The notes beneath the pieces were generated by a model, which was not told where the DNA came from, ran no database searches, and saw nothing but the letters and a program-made list of their open reading frames with translations. The translations under genes and the position numbers were made by a program. Below are positions 1 through 9,101 of a stretch of DNA of 64,000 nucleotides, in pieces; position 1 is the first letter of the stretch; every line of letters begins with the position of its first letter. This stretch comes from Xanthomonas sp. DAR 35659 (GTDB taxonomy: Bacteria > Pseudomonadota > Gammaproteobacteria > Xanthomonadales > Xanthomonadaceae): positions 3,338,001 to 3,402,000 of the forward strand of contig NZ_CP162488.1 of NCBI RefSeq assembly GCF_041242975.1, in the 5' to 3' direction.

Positions 1-520
1 CGACGATGCCCAGCACCTGCGCGCCATGGCGGCGCAACGTCGCCGCGCTCGCCAGCAACAGCGGCCCGCTACCGGCGACCAGCACGCGCTTGCCGGCCAG
101 CGGCCAGCCCTGCTTGGCCAGCGCCTGCGCGCCACCGGCGCCGGTCACGCCGGGCAGCGTCCAGCCCGGGAACGGCAGCAGCAGTTCGCGCGCGCCGGTG
201 GCCAGCACCAGCGCGTCGTAGCCGAGCCAGCGCGCGCCCTGCGGGCCGTCGGCCAGCAGTTGTTGGTCCTGCGCCATCAACAGTTGGGTCTGCGACAGGA
301 ACTCGATCCTGCTCGCCGCCAGTTGCGCCAGCGTGCGCGCCGCCAGCCGCGGCGGCGCATGCGTCACGTCGTGGCGCCAGACCTGGCCGCCGGCGCGCGT
401 CTGCAGGTCGACCAGCGCCACGCGCCGGCCATGCCCGGCCGCGGCCAGCGCCGCGGCCAGCCCGGCCGGACCGGCACCGGCGACGATCACGTCGTACTGC
501 AGCGCGCACGGCTCAGCCAT
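1..520 (-). CDS. FAD-dependent oxidoreductase, D-hydroxyproline dehydrogenase alpha-like subunit (3' part cut by window)
   Basis: This is the large NAD(P)/FAD-binding subunit of a three-part amino-acid dehydrogenase, like the alpha subunit of D-hydroxyproline or opine dehydrogenases. From the ATG at 520 it reads MAEPCALQYDVIVAGAGPAG, a Rossmann dinucleotide-binding fold, followed by GGQVW and an ATGARELLLPFPGW stretch typical of HcnB/OoxA-like proteins. Its start overlaps the end of the ferredoxin-like gene by 8 bases, so the two are translationally coupled. About 173 residues are visible and the C-terminus lies beyond the left edge. The assignment to hydroxyproline rather than another imino acid rests on the upstream epimerase gene. 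Confidence 0.85.
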   Translation of the reverse strand, partial: MAEPCALQYDVIVAGAGPAGLAAALAAAGHGRRVALVDLQTRAGGQVWRHDVTHAPPRLAARTLAQLAASRIEFLSQTQLLMAQDQQLLADGPQGARWLGYDALVLATGARELLLPFPGWTLPGVTGAGGAQALAKQGWPLAGKRVLVAGSGPLLLASAATLRRHGAQVLGIV

Positions 521-761
521 CGGTCCATACCTGCATGCCCTCGCGCGCCGGGGTGACGCAGGCGCGCAACTGGCCGACGCCGTCGATGCGCACCCGGCAT
601 TCGCTGCACACGCCCATGCCGCACAGCGGCGCGCGCGGCTGGCCGCTGCGCGAACGGCGGAAATGCACCGCGACCTGCGCCACCGCCGCGGCCACGCTGC
701 TGCCGGGCAGCACCTCCAGCGGATGGCCGTTGACCTGCAGGCGCAGCATCGGCGCGCTCAC
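513..761 (-). CDS. (2Fe-2S)-binding protein, small subunit of D-hydroxyproline dehydrogenase
   Basis: A small 82-residue ferredoxin-like electron-transfer subunit (HcnA/OoxX type; the gamma subunit in LhpBEF-type enzymes). The cysteine cluster is visible as CGMGVCSEC followed by a later RACVTP, the four-cysteine pattern of a plant-type 2Fe-2S domain in this family. The chosen start is the GTG at 761, which shares GTGA with the stop of the preceding oxidoreductase; an internal ATG at 749 is the alternative. It sits between the two flavoprotein subunits, with overlaps on both sides, which implies one stoichiometric complex. Confidence 0.85.
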   Translation of the reverse strand: MSAPMLRLQVNGHPLEVLPGSSVAAAVAQVAVHFRRSRSGQPRAPLCGMGVCSECRVRIDGVGQLRACVTPAREGMQVWTDG

Positions 762-1858
762 GTCAGCGCCCGCGCCGGCGCGAACGGTGCCGGGTCCAGG
801 GCGGGGGTGCGCTGCAACAGCAGGTCCAGCAGCAAGCGTGCGCTGCCCAGCGCGGTGGTCACGCCCAGGCCCTCGTGGCCGGCCGCGACGAACACGCCGT
901 CGCGCTGCGGCACCGCGCCCAGGTAGGGGCGGCCATCGGGCGTGGCCGGGCGCAGCCCGGTCCACACCCGGATCGCCTGCAATTGGCGCAGCGCCGGCAG
1001 GAACGCGAAGGCGCGCTCGAGCATGCGCTGCAGCATCGGCATCGATACGCCGCGGTCGCTGGCGTCGAACTCGCGCGAGGAGCCGATCAGGATCTGCCCG
1101 GTCGGGCGCGGCTGCACGTTGAACGCGACGCTGCTGCCGTCGCTGCCGTGCGCGCTATCGGCATAGCCCAGTTCCAGCAACTGGTGGCCGACGAAGCCGG
1201 GGTAACGATCGGTGATCACCAACTGGCCCTTGCGCGCGCGCATCGGCAGTTCCGGCACCAGCTCGGGCAGCGCGCAGCCGGTGGCGACCAGGACCGGGCC
1301 GCTGAGGCGGCTGCCGTCGTCCAGGCGCACCGCGCCGCCGGCCAGGGCCAGCGCGCGGCGCCCGGCGAACAGCTGCGCGCCGGCGGCCAGCGCGCGCTCG
1401 ACCAGGTGCCGCGCCATCCGCGGCGGATACACCACCGCCTCGGCGGCCACGCGCATGCCGCCGGCCAATCCCGACGCCAGCGCCGGCTCCAGCCGGTACA
1501 GCGCCTCGGCATCGATCGCCTCGGCGCGCACCCCGGCCGCGGCCAGGCGCTGGATCTTGGCCGGGATCGCCGCCAGTTCGCGCGCTTCCCGCGCCACCCA
1601 CAGCGTGCCGCAACGGCTGTATTCGGCCGCCGGCAACTGCGCGAAGTCTTCCCACAGGCGCAGCGAATAGGCCGACAGCGCCAGTTCCGCCGGGTCGTCG
1701 TCCATCGCCACCAGATGCCCCATCGCCGCGGCGGTGGAGCCGCCGCCGATCGTGCCCGACTCGACGATCGCCACGCGCAGGCCGGCGGCGGCGGCCGCAT
1801 CGGCGCAGGCCGCGCCGACGATGCCGGCACCAACGACGATCAGGTCGAATCCGCTCAT
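758..1858 (-). CDS. FAD-dependent oxidoreductase, DadA-like D-hydroxyproline dehydrogenase beta subunit
   Basis: A 366-residue DAO-family flavoenzyme, the likely catalytic subunit that oxidises cis-4-hydroxy-D-proline to 1-pyrroline-4-hydroxy-2-carboxylate. It opens with [19 protein letters not shown] (FAD-binding GxGxxG) and ends with [16 protein letters not shown] and a [10 protein letters not shown] segment, both typical of glycine and D-amino-acid oxidases. The ATG at 1858 overlaps the stop of the epimerase gene as ATGA. With the 2Fe-2S protein and the second flavoprotein it makes the usual three-subunit dehydrogenase. The substrate is inferred from the neighbouring epimerase. Confidence 0.88.
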   Translation of the reverse strand: MSGFDLIVVGAGIVGAACADAAAAAGLRVAIVESGTIGGGSTAAAMGHLVAMDDDPAELALSAYSLRLWEDFAQLPAAEYSRCGTLWVAREARELAAIPAKIQRLAAAGVRAEAIDAEALYRLEPALASGLAGGMRVAAEAVVYPPRMARHLVERALAAGAQLFAGRRALALAGGAVRLDDGSRLSGPVLVATGCALPELVPELPMRARKGQLVITDRYPGFVGHQLLELGYADSAHGSDGSSVAFNVQPRPTGQILIGSSREFDASDRGVSMPMLQRMLERAFAFLPALRQLQAIRVWTGLRPATPDGRPYLGAVPQRDGVFVAAGHEGLGVTTALGSARLLLDLLLQRTPALDPAPFAPARALT

Positions 1859-2796
1859 GCGGCGCCGATGCCCCAGGCGAACGGATCCTGCGCATCGATC
1901 AGCAACTGCGCGCGCGCGGTGATGTGGGCCTGCCCGGTGATCCGCGGCAATACGCCGCGGTCGCCGGGCACGTAGCTGCCCTCGAACACGCTGCCGAGGA
2001 TGCCTTCCTGGCGCCACACCTGGCCCGCGGCCAGCTTGCCGTCGGCGGCCAGGCACGCCAGCTTGGCGCTGGTGCCGGTGCCGCAGGGCGAACGGTCGTA
2101 GGCCAGGCCGGGACACAGCACGAAATTGCGCGCATCGGCGGCGCCGTCCGGCGCCGGTCCGTTGATCTCGATGTGGTCGATCTCGCCGCCGTCGGCGCCG
2201 CGGATGCCGGCCGCCTCCAGCGCCAGCCGCAGCGCCTCGGTGTAGGCGGTCAGCGCGCGCTGGTGGCGCAGCTCCAGCGCGCAAGGGGTCTGCTCGGTGA
2301 TGAAGAACCAGTTGCCGCCCCAGGCCACGTCGCCGCGCACGCGGCCGTAGCCGGGCACCTGCACCTCGATGCCGGCGGCGTGGCGATAGCTCTCCACGTT
2401 GTCCACCGACACCCGCCCGTCGCCATGCAGTTCCACGCCGACCGTGCCCACCGGGGTCTCGATGCGGTGCGTGCCTGGCGCCAGCCGGCCCATGTCGGCC
2501 AGCGTGCGCACCAGGCCGATGGTGCCGTGGCCGCACATGCCGAGATAGCCGACGTTGTTGAAGAAGATCACCGCCGCGCACGCGTCGGCGGCCACCGGCG
2601 GCAGCAGCAGCGCGCCGACCATGGTGTCCGAGCCGCGCGGTTCGCAGGCGATGGCGCTGCGCCAGCGATCGAAGCGATCGCGGAACAGGTCGCGCCGCTG
2701 CGCCAGCGGACCGGCGCCCAGGTCGGGGAAGCCGGCGACGACGACACGGGTCGGTTCGCCGCCGGTATGCGAGTCGATCACATCGAGTGTATGCAT
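1855..2796 (-). CDS. 4-hydroxyproline 2-epimerase (proline racemase family)
   Basis: A 313-residue proline racemase superfamily enzyme that would convert trans-4-hydroxy-L-proline to cis-4-hydroxy-D-proline, the first step of hydroxyproline use. The N-terminal [15 protein letters not shown] motif is typical. Both catalytic cysteines are visible, in MCGHGTIG and in [10 protein letters not shown], which indicates an epimerase rather than the Thr-containing dehydratase branch. It is the first gene of the minus-strand operon and is followed by the dehydrogenase with an ATGA overlap. The later pathway genes (deaminase, ketoglutarate semialdehyde dehydrogenase) are not in view and may lie past the left edge. 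Confidence 0.93.
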   Translation of the reverse strand: MHTLDVIDSHTGGEPTRVVVAGFPDLGAGPLAQRRDLFRDRFDRWRSAIACEPRGSDTMVGALLLPPVAADACAAVIFFNNVGYLGMCGHGTIGLVRTLADMGRLAPGTHRIETPVGTVGVELHGDGRVSVDNVESYRHAAGIEVQVPGYGRVRGDVAWGGNWFFITEQTPCALELRHQRALTAYTEALRLALEAAGIRGADGGEIDHIEINGPAPDGAADARNFVLCPGLAYDRSPCGTGTSAKLACLAADGKLAAGQVWRQEGILGSVFEGSYVPGDRGVLPRITGQAHITARAQLLIDAQDPFAWGIGAA

Positions 2797-2967
2797 AGGT
2801 CCATGCTCACATTCCGGGCGGACACGGGCTAGCAGCGTTTGCCTGACATAAATGCGGAAGTTCGCACAACCTGAGCGTCCCCGGAGCCCCGACTTAGGCT
2901 AGGATCGGTCAACGGGGACAGACCTGCAGCGGCAGGCCTGCCGCTGCAGCCCACAACCGCCCGGTGA
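2797..2967. promoter_or_regulatory. Divergent control region of the hydroxyproline operon and its AraC regulator
   Basis: The 171 bases between the epimerase start and the regulator start must hold promoters for both directions. A short dyad with TGCG and CGCA arms sits at 2853-2866. TAGGAT at 2900-2905 could be a -10 element for the plus strand, but no good -35 was seen. Operator assignments are guesses. Confidence 0.5.
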
Positions 2968-3681
2968 GTGCAGATGGATACTTTGATTTCCGCGATGGAA
3001 ATGCAGACGCTGTTCGATGCGCTGCCCGACGTGGTGTTCTTCGTCAAGGACCGCGACGGCCGCTACACCCACGTCAACCTGACCCTGGTGCGGCGGCTGG
3101 GCAGGAAGTACCGCGCCGACCTGATCGGCAAATCGGCCGCGGACGTGTTCCCGCTGCCGCTGGGCGGCAGCTACCTGATGCAGGACCGGCGCGTGCTGTG
3201 CGGCGAGGTGATCGAGAACCAGTTGGAGGTGCACCTGTTCCCGAACCGCACCCCGGGCTGGTGCCTGACCTTCAAGCGCCCGCTGTGCGAGGGCGACGAG
3301 GTGATCGGCGTGGTCGGCATCTCCCGCGACCTGGGCCAGCCCGACAGCCGCCATTCGGCCTACGAACGGATCAGCCGCGCGATGGAGCACATGCAGAGCC
3401 ACTATGGCGACAACCTGCGCGTGCAGACCCTGGCCGACCTGGCGGAACTGTCGGTGGCGCAGTTGGAGCGGCATTTCCGCCGCGTGTTCCAGCTGACCCC
3501 GCAGCAGTTGCTGACCAAGATGCGGATCGAGGCGGCGATGCGCCTGCTGCACGGCGAGGACAGCATCGCCAGCATCGGCCAGGCCTGCGGCTTCGCCGAC
3601 CAGAGCGCGTTCGCGCGCCAGTTCAAGGCCACGGTCGGCATGACGCCGCGCGATTACCGCTCGATGAAAGGCAAGCTGTGA
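2968..3681 (+). CDS. PAS domain-containing AraC-family transcriptional regulator
   Basis: A 237-residue regulator with an N-terminal PAS-like sensor (about residues 10-125; LFDALPDVVFFVKDRDGRYTHVN) and a C-terminal AraC double helix-turn-helix (about 140-235; LSVAQLERHFRRVFQLTPQQ, then GQACGFADQSAFARQFK). It is divergent from the hydroxyproline operon with 171 bases between, so it is the probable activator of that operon, comparable in position to LhpR-type AraC regulators. A PAS domain instead of the usual cupin sensor is seen in several xanthomonad AraC proteins. The ligand is unknown. Confidence 0.9.
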   Translation: MQMDTLISAMEMQTLFDALPDVVFFVKDRDGRYTHVNLTLVRRLGRKYRADLIGKSAADVFPLPLGGSYLMQDRRVLCGEVIENQLEVHLFPNRTPGWCLTFKRPLCEGDEVIGVVGISRDLGQPDSRHSAYERISRAMEHMQSHYGDNLRVQTLADLAELSVAQLERHFRRVFQLTPQQLLTKMRIEAAMRLLHGEDSIASIGQACGFADQSAFARQFKATVGMTPRDYRSMKGKL

Positions 3682-4059
3682 GGGGCTGGGATTGGGGAAT
3701 CGGGAATGGGGATTGGGGGCTGACTGCGGGCGTTGGGGTCGTCGCACGTCGCCCGCCCCTGTAGGAGCGGCTTCAGCCGCGACAGACACCATCCGCAGAG
3801 CCGGGAATCGGGAATAGGATTGGGGCTGAATGCGGGCAGTGGGGTAGCCGCGCGCCGCGCGCCCTTGTAGGAGCGGCTTCAGCCGCGACAGACACCATCC
3901 GTCGCCGCTCGTCCTCGTGCCGCATCATGCCTCCTGTCGCGGCTGAAGCCGCTCCTACAGGGGCTTGCGCGGGCATTCGCCACTGCTTCGTGGCGCCGCT
4001 GCACGGGGCGCTCAGGCCGCAGGTGGTAGCATTCCGCGTTTCCGGTCCACGCGTCATCC
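3682..4059. repeat. Intergenic repeat cluster: two G-rich/REP composite units and an inverted REP
   Basis: This 378-base gap holds no gene. It starts 7 bases after the AraC stop with runs of G spaced by 3-4 bases (3688-3719), then a REP copy at 3761-3783. A second G-rich stretch from about 3803 leads to a REP at 3867-3889, and an inverted REP follows at 3936-3958. The last two can pair as a large stem with a spacer of about 46 bases. The same G-rich plus REP arrangement recurs after yggX. Confidence 0.85.
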
Positions 4060-5361
4060 ATGGTCAGCCTATTCCGTCGCAACAAGCCCCAGGACAACGC
4101 CGGCGAGAGCCGCACGCAGCGCTACAGCATCGAGGAACTGGCCGCCGCCTTCCCCAAGCCGGCCGGCGCCGAACCCGCTGCGCCCGCGCCGTCGGCGCCG
4201 CCTGCTACCGAGGCAACCGCGCCCGCCGCGACGCCTGAGCCGGTAACCGCGCCAGTCGCCGAGCGCCTGGTGCAGGCGCCGGCCCCGGTCGCCGTTCCGC
4301 AATCGCAACCGGCGCCGCTGCCGCCCACGGCCCCCACCCCGCCGCCGCAGTCCTATGTGCCGCCGCCGGCCGCCGCCACCGCGTCCGTGCCGGCGAGCGA
4401 CGCCGACCTGGTGCGCAGCGACGCGCTGCCCGCCGCGCCGGCCGGCAAGCCCGGCTGGCGCGAACGCCTGCGCAACAGCAGTTTCGCGCGCAGCGTCGGC
4501 AGCCTGTTCTCGCGCAATCCCAAGCTCGACGACGACCTGCTCGACGAGATCGAGACCGCCCTGATCACCGCCGACGTCGGCATTCCCGCCACCACCGCGC
4601 TGATCGAGAGCCTGCGCAAGCGCATGAAGGCGCGCGAGTTCGCCGACGCCAGGGCGCTGCAGCAGGCGCTGCGCGCCGACCTGCTGGAGATCCTGCAGCC
4701 GGTGGCCAGGCCGCTGCGGATCGACCGCAACGCCAAGCCCTTCGTGGTGCTGACCGTCGGCGTCAACGGCGTCGGCAAGACCACCACCATCGGCAAGCTG
4801 GCCAAGCGCTTCAAGGACGAGGGCCACAGCCTGATGCTGGCCGCCGGCGACACCTTCCGCGCCGCCGCGGTGGCGCAGTTGCAGGCCTGGGGCGACCGCA
4901 ACGGCGTCACCGTGATCGCGCAGGGCCAGAACGCCGATGCCGCCTCGGTCGCGTTCGACGCGCTGCAGGCCGGCAAGGCACGCGGCACTGAAGTCCTGAT
5001 CGCCGACACCGCCGGCCGCCTGCACACCCAGACCGGCCTGATGAACGAGTTGGGCAAGATCCGCCGCGTGCTCGGCAAGCTCGATCCCGGGGCGCCGCAC
5101 GAGGTGCTGATGGTGATCGACGGCACCACCGGCCAGAACGCGCTGTCGCAGCTGCGCCAGTTCCACGCCGCGGTCGGCGTCACCGGCCTGGTGGTGACCA
5201 AGCTCGACGGCACCGCCAAGGGCGGCGTGGTGTTCGCCCTGGCACGCGAGTTCGGCATCCCGATCCGTTTCGCCGGCATCGGCGAGCGCCCGGAAGACCT
5301 GCGCGTGTTCGACGCCGACGCCTTCGTCGACGCCCTGCTGCCGGAAGCGCTGGGCGGCTGA
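4060..5361 (+). CDS. ftsY: Signal recognition particle receptor FtsY
   Basis: The SRP receptor GTPase, which docks ribosome-nascent chain-SRP complexes at the inner membrane for co-translational insertion. It has 433 residues. An N-terminal Ala/Pro-rich acidic-type extension (about 1-130) stands in for the A domain. The NG domain follows, with [15 protein letters not shown] (G1), [11 protein letters not shown] (G2), DTAGR (G3) and [10 protein letters not shown] (G4), and [13 protein letters not shown] near the end. The usual ftsE-ftsX neighbours are absent here, and mutY lies downstream beyond a repeat. The stop codon is followed 6 bases later by a 10-bp hairpin. Confidence 0.97.
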   Translation: MVSLFRRNKPQDNAGESRTQRYSIEELAAAFPKPAGAEPAAPAPSAPPATEATAPAATPEPVTAPVAERLVQAPAPVAVPQSQPAPLPPTAPTPPPQSYVPPPAAATASVPASDADLVRSDALPAAPAGKPGWRERLRNSSFARSVGSLFSRNPKLDDDLLDEIETALITADVGIPATTALIESLRKRMKAREFADARALQQALRADLLEILQPVARPLRIDRNAKPFVVLTVGVNGVGKTTTIGKLAKRFKDEGHSLMLAAGDTFRAAAVAQLQAWGDRNGVTVIAQGQNADAASVAFDALQAGKARGTEVLIADTAGRLHTQTGLMNELGKIRRVLGKLDPGAPHEVLMVIDGTTGQNALSQLRQFHAAVGVTGLVVTKLDGTAKGGVVFALAREFGIPIRFAGIGERPEDLRVFDADAFVDALLPEALGG

Positions 5362-5367
5362 TAAAAG

Positions 5368-5560
5368 CCCCTCTCCCCTCGGGAGAGGGGTTGGGGTGAG
5401 GGTCCGACGCGAAGCGACTCGCGGAATCAAGTTGCACGAGGCTTCGCCCGTCCCCTCATCCGCCCCTTCGGGGCACCTTCTCCCGAAGAGAGAAGGGATT
5501 GGCTCGTCCTACCCATCCGGCCCTCGGGCCACCTTCTCCCACAGCGAGAAGGACACTGAA
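5368..5560. repeat. Interspersed repeat with hairpins (family also at 44811-45045)
   Basis: It begins with a perfect 10-bp stem of CCCCTCTCCC and GGGAGAGGGG (5368-5390), placed so that it could end ftsY transcription. It continues with GGGTGAGGGTCC, a stretch with CACGAGGCTTCGCCCGT, and CATCCGCCCCTTCGGGGCACC ending in CTTCTCCC arms. Much the same blocks occur twice at 44811-45045. The repeat fills the gap between ftsY and mutY. Confidence 0.75.
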
Positions 5561-5566
5561 GCCAGC

Positions 5567-6628
5567 ATGCGCCAGCCTCCCGACACCTTCCCCACCCGCC
5601 TGCTCGCCTGGTTCGACCGCCATGGGCGCCACGACCTGCCCTGGCAGCATCCGCGCAGTCCGTATCGCGTATGGCTGTCGGAGATCATGCTGCAGCAGAC
5701 CCAGGTCGCGGTGGTGATCCCGTACTTCCTGCGCTTCCTGCAACACTTCCCGACCCTGCCCGACCTGGCCGCCGCCGACAACGACGCGGTGATGGCGCAA
5801 TGGGCCGGACTGGGCTACTACGCCCGCGCCCGCAACCTGCATGCCGCGGCCAAACGCTGCGTGGAACTGCACGGCGGCGAACTGCCGCGCGATTTCGAGG
5901 CGCTGCACGCACTGCCCGGCATCGGCCGCAGCACCGCCGGCGCGATCCTCAGCCAGGCCTGGAACGACCGCTTCCCGATCCTGGACGGCAACGTCAAGCG
6001 CGTGCTGACCCGCTATCACGGCATCGCCGGCTACCCGGGCCTGCCGGCCGTGGAAAAGCCGCTGTGGACGCTGGCGCAGGCGCATGTGGCCGCCGTGCCC
6101 GACGCGCGCATGGCCGACTACACCCAGGCGCAGATGGATTTCGGCGCGACCCTGTGCACCCGCGCCAATCCCGCCTGCGTGCTGTGCCCGCTGCAGGACG
6201 ACTGCGTGGCGCGCCGCGACGGCCTGGTCGAGGCGCTGCCCACGCCCAAGCCGGGCAAGACCCTGCCCGAGCGCGAAGCGTTGGCGCTGCTGCTGGAGAA
6301 CGCCGCCGGCGAGCTGCTGCTGCAGCGGCGCCCGCCGACCGGCATCTGGGCCGCGCTGTGGACGCTGCCGCAGGCCGACACCGAAACCGAGTTGCGCGCC
6401 TGGTTCGAACGCGAAACCGTCGGCCGCGACTTCGACGCCGCCGAACCGATGGCGCCCATCGTGCATACCTTCAGCCACTACCGGCTGCACCTGCAGCCGC
6501 TGCGCCTGCGCAAGGTCGCCTTGCGCGACGCGGTGCGCGACAATGACGCCCTGCGCTGGGTGGCGCGCGCCGACCTGTCCGCGCTCGGCCTGCCCGCACC
6601 GATCCGCAAACTGCTCGACGGCCTCTAG
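5567..6628 (+). CDS. mutY: A/G-specific adenine DNA glycosylase MutY
   Basis: A base-excision repair enzyme that removes adenine opposite 8-oxoguanine. It has 353 residues. The helix-hairpin-helix and catalytic Asp region reads [15 protein letters not shown] then [10 protein letters not shown]. The 4Fe-4S cluster cysteines are spaced C-x6-C-x2-C-x5-C in [17 protein letters not shown]. The C-terminal third is a NUDIX-like domain that recognises 8-oxoG ([19 protein letters not shown]). The start is the ATG at 5567 ([20 protein letters not shown]), because upstream in-frame codons lie inside the repeat. yggX follows, as in many gammaproteobacteria. Confidence 0.96.
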   Translation: MRQPPDTFPTRLLAWFDRHGRHDLPWQHPRSPYRVWLSEIMLQQTQVAVVIPYFLRFLQHFPTLPDLAAADNDAVMAQWAGLGYYARARNLHAAAKRCVELHGGELPRDFEALHALPGIGRSTAGAILSQAWNDRFPILDGNVKRVLTRYHGIAGYPGLPAVEKPLWTLAQAHVAAVPDARMADYTQAQMDFGATLCTRANPACVLCPLQDDCVARRDGLVEALPTPKPGKTLPEREALALLLENAAGELLLQRRPPTGIWAALWTLPQADTETELRAWFERETVGRDFDAAEPMAPIVHTFSHYRLHLQPLRLRKVALRDAVRDNDALRWVARADLSALGLPAPIRKLLDGL

Positions 6629-6681
6629 CACGCGATGCTGCCCCACGCGCCAAGGCCGCCGCGCGCACCACAGGAACCGCC

Positions 6682-6957
6682 ATGTCCCGCACCGTCTTCT
6701 GCCAGTACCAGCAACGCGACGCCGAAGGCCTCGACTACGTGCCGTATCCCGGCGACCTCGGCCAACGCGTCTTCGCGCACATCGGCAAGGCCGGCTGGCA
6801 GGCCTGGCTGGCGCACCAGACCATGCTGATCAACGAGAACCGGCTGTCGCCGCGCGATCCCAAGCACCGCGCGTTCCTGGAGGCGGAACTGGAGAAGTTC
6901 CTGTTCCAGGGCGGCGCCGCCAAGCCCGACGGCTACGTGGAGCCCGAGCAGGGGTAG
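6682..6957 (+). CDS. yggX: Probable Fe(2+)-trafficking / oxidative damage protection protein YggX
   Basis: A 91-residue small cytoplasmic protein of the YggX family, linked to protection of labile Fe-S clusters from oxidants. The family N-terminus is clear ([19 protein letters not shown]), with the single conserved Cys7, and the body holds [20 protein letters not shown]. It follows mutY by 53 bases in the conserved mutY-yggX order, which fits the fact that MutY needs an Fe-S cluster. A G-rich repeat begins a few bases after its stop. Confidence 0.95.
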   Translation: MSRTVFCQYQQRDAEGLDYVPYPGDLGQRVFAHIGKAGWQAWLAHQTMLINENRLSPRDPKHRAFLEAELEKFLFQGGAAKPDGYVEPEQG

Positions 6958-6959
6958 AG

Positions 6960-7056
6960 CCGGGATTGGGGAATCGGGAATGGGGAGTGGGGCTGAATGC
7001 GGGCGTTGGGATGGCCACGCACAGCATGCTGTTGTAGGAGCGGCTTCAGCCGCGAC
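6960..7056. repeat. G-rich heptamer-like stretch plus REP downstream of yggX
   Basis: Directly after the yggX stop, runs of G separated by 3-4 bases (6962-6992) are followed by GGCTGAATGCGGGCGTTGGG and a REP core at 7034-7056. The order and linker match the unit at 3688-3783 closely, so this is one composite repeat. Confidence 0.8.
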
Positions 7057-7188
7057 AGGCTCTAGCTAGCCACACTCCCGATCGGACGCACGCTTGCGCA
7101 GACACACACCGTCAGGCGGGTCGGCAAGCGCTGGCGGAACGGGACTTCCACACTCCCCGCGCACACCCGGCCCCGGCACAATGCGCCG

Positions 7189-9072
7189 ATGGCCTCCTCC
7201 CCTCCTTCCCACGGCGGCGCCCGCGCCGCGCCCAACACCGGCCCGAGCCTGCGCGAACGCTTCGACGCGATGCGCAACCTGCCGCCGTTCCTGCGCCAGA
7301 TCTGGCAGACCAGCCGCTGGCTGACCGCCAGCAGCATCGGCCTGCGCGTGCTGCGCGCGCTGATCCCGGTGGCCTCGCTGTACATCGGCAAGCTGATCAT
7401 CGACGAGGCGATCCACCTGGTCGGGCAGTCGCCCGGCTTCGACTCGCTGGGCCAGGCGCTGGCCAGCGGCCGCTTGAACCGGCTGCTGGAACTGCTGGGC
7501 CTGGAGCTGGCGCTGGCGGTCGGATCGGACCTGCTCGGGCGGCTGGTCAGCTATGCCGACACGCTGCTGTCGGAGCTGTTCAACAACGCCACCAGCGTGC
7601 AGTTGATGGAACACGCCGCGCAGCTGGATCTGGAGGATTTCGAGGACCCCGAGCAGCAGGACAAGCTCGACCGCGCGCGGCGCCAGACCATGGGCCGGAT
7701 GAACCTGATGAGCCAGCTGTTCGGCCAGGTGCAGGACGCGATCACCGTGGTCAGCTTCGCGATCGGGCTGGTGGTGTACGCGCCGTGGCTGATGCTGATG
7801 CTGGCGGTGGCGTTGATCCCGGCCTTCGTCGGCGAAGCGCACTTCAACGCGCTCGGCTACTCGCTCAATTTCCAGTGGACCGCCGAGCGACGCCAGCTCG
7901 ACTACCTGCGCCAGGTCGGCGCCAGCGTCGAGACCGCCAAGGAAGTGAAGATCTTCAATCTGCACAGCTTCCTGATCGAGCGCTACCGGGCGCTGGCCGA
8001 CCGCTTCTTCCAGGCCAACCGCGCACTGGCGCGCAAGCGCATGCTGTGGGGCACGCTGCTGGCCGCGCTGGGCACGCTGGGCTATTACGCCGCCTATGGC
8101 TACATCGCCTGGCGCACCGTGCGCGGCGACTTCAGCATCGGCGACCTGACCTTCCTGGCCGGCAGCTTCCTGCGCCTGCGCCAGTTGCTGGAGGGACTGT
8201 TGATCGGCTTCTCGCAGGTGGCCGGACAGGCGCTGTACCTGGACGACCTGTACTCGTTCTTCCGCATCGTGCCGGAGATCCGCACCCGCCCCGGCGCGGC
8301 GCCGGTGCCGCGGCCGATCGTGCGCGGCTTCGTGTTCGAGGACGTCGGCTTCCGCTACCCGGACGCCGAGCAGTGGGCGGTGCGCCATCTGGACTTCGAA
8401 CTGCGCGCCGGCGAGGTGCTGGCCCTGGTCGGCGAGAACGGTGCCGGCAAGACCACCCTGGTCAAGCTGCTGGCGCGGCTGTACGACCCGGACGAGGGCC
8501 GCATCCTGCTCGACGGCCGCGACCTGCGCGACTACGACCTGGACGACCTGCGCGCCAACCTCGGCGTGATCTTCCAGGACTTCGTGCGCTACCACCTCAG
8601 CGCCGGCGAGAACATCGGCGTCGGCCAGGTCGATTCGATGGGCGATGCGGCGCGCATCCGTGCCGCCGCGCAGCGGGCGATGGCGGCCGAGCTGATCGAA
8701 GGGCTGCCGAAGGGCTACGCGCAAGTGATCGGGCGCCGCTTCAAGACCGGCGTGGACCTGTCCGGCGGGCAATGGCAGAAGATCGCCATCGCCCGCGCCT
8801 ACATGCGCGACGCGCAGGTGATGATCCTGGACGAACCGACCGCGGCGCTGGATGCGCGCAGCGAGTTCGAGGTGTTCCAGCGCTTTAAGGAACTGTCCGA
8901 CAACCGCACCGCCGTGCTGATCTCGCACCGCTTCTCCAGCGTGCGCATGGCCGACCGCATCCTGGTGCTGGCCGATGGCCGGATCGAGGCCAGCGGCACC
9001 CACGACCAACTGATGGCGCAGGGCGGCCGCTACGCGGAGCTGTTCGAACTGCAAGCCGCTGGGTATCGTTGA
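7189..9072 (+). CDS. ABC exporter, fused permease and ATPase
   Basis: A 627-residue half-transporter in which transmembrane helices (about residues 45-330) precede a nucleotide-binding domain (about 375-610). The ATPase motifs are Walker A GENGAGKTT, signature LSGGQWQK, Walker B VMILDEPTAALD and the switch His in SHRFSS. It would work as a homodimer in the inner membrane. No substrate can be read from the sequence and no accessory exporter gene is adjacent. A short gene for a secreted protein starts 29 bases downstream. Some relatives with this architecture belong to antibiotic or peptide export groups, but nothing here supports that. Confidence 0.9.
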   Translation: MASSPPSHGGARAAPNTGPSLRERFDAMRNLPPFLRQIWQTSRWLTASSIGLRVLRALIPVASLYIGKLIIDEAIHLVGQSPGFDSLGQALASGRLNRLLELLGLELALAVGSDLLGRLVSYADTLLSELFNNATSVQLMEHAAQLDLEDFEDPEQQDKLDRARRQTMGRMNLMSQLFGQVQDAITVVSFAIGLVVYAPWLMLMLAVALIPAFVGEAHFNALGYSLNFQWTAERRQLDYLRQVGASVETAKEVKIFNLHSFLIERYRALADRFFQANRALARKRMLWGTLLAALGTLGYYAAYGYIAWRTVRGDFSIGDLTFLAGSFLRLRQLLEGLLIGFSQVAGQALYLDDLYSFFRIVPEIRTRPGAAPVPRPIVRGFVFEDVGFRYPDAEQWAVRHLDFELRAGEVLALVGENGAGKTTLVKLLARLYDPDEGRILLDGRDLRDYDLDDLRANLGVIFQDFVRYHLSAGENIGVGQVDSMGDAARIRAAAQRAMAAELIEGLPKGYAQVIGRRFKTGVDLSGGQWQKIAIARAYMRDAQVMILDEPTAALDARSEFEVFQRFKELSDNRTAVLISHRFSSVRMADRILVLADGRIEASGTHDQLMAQGGRYAELFELQAAGYR

Positions 9073-9101
9073 CCCCCTGCCCGCCGCCGCCGCCCACCGC
9101 C

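Noticed and set aside
3761..3958. REP cluster as a CRISPR array
   Set aside because: The copies are inverted, irregularly spaced and hairpin-forming, without uniform spacers or cas genes.
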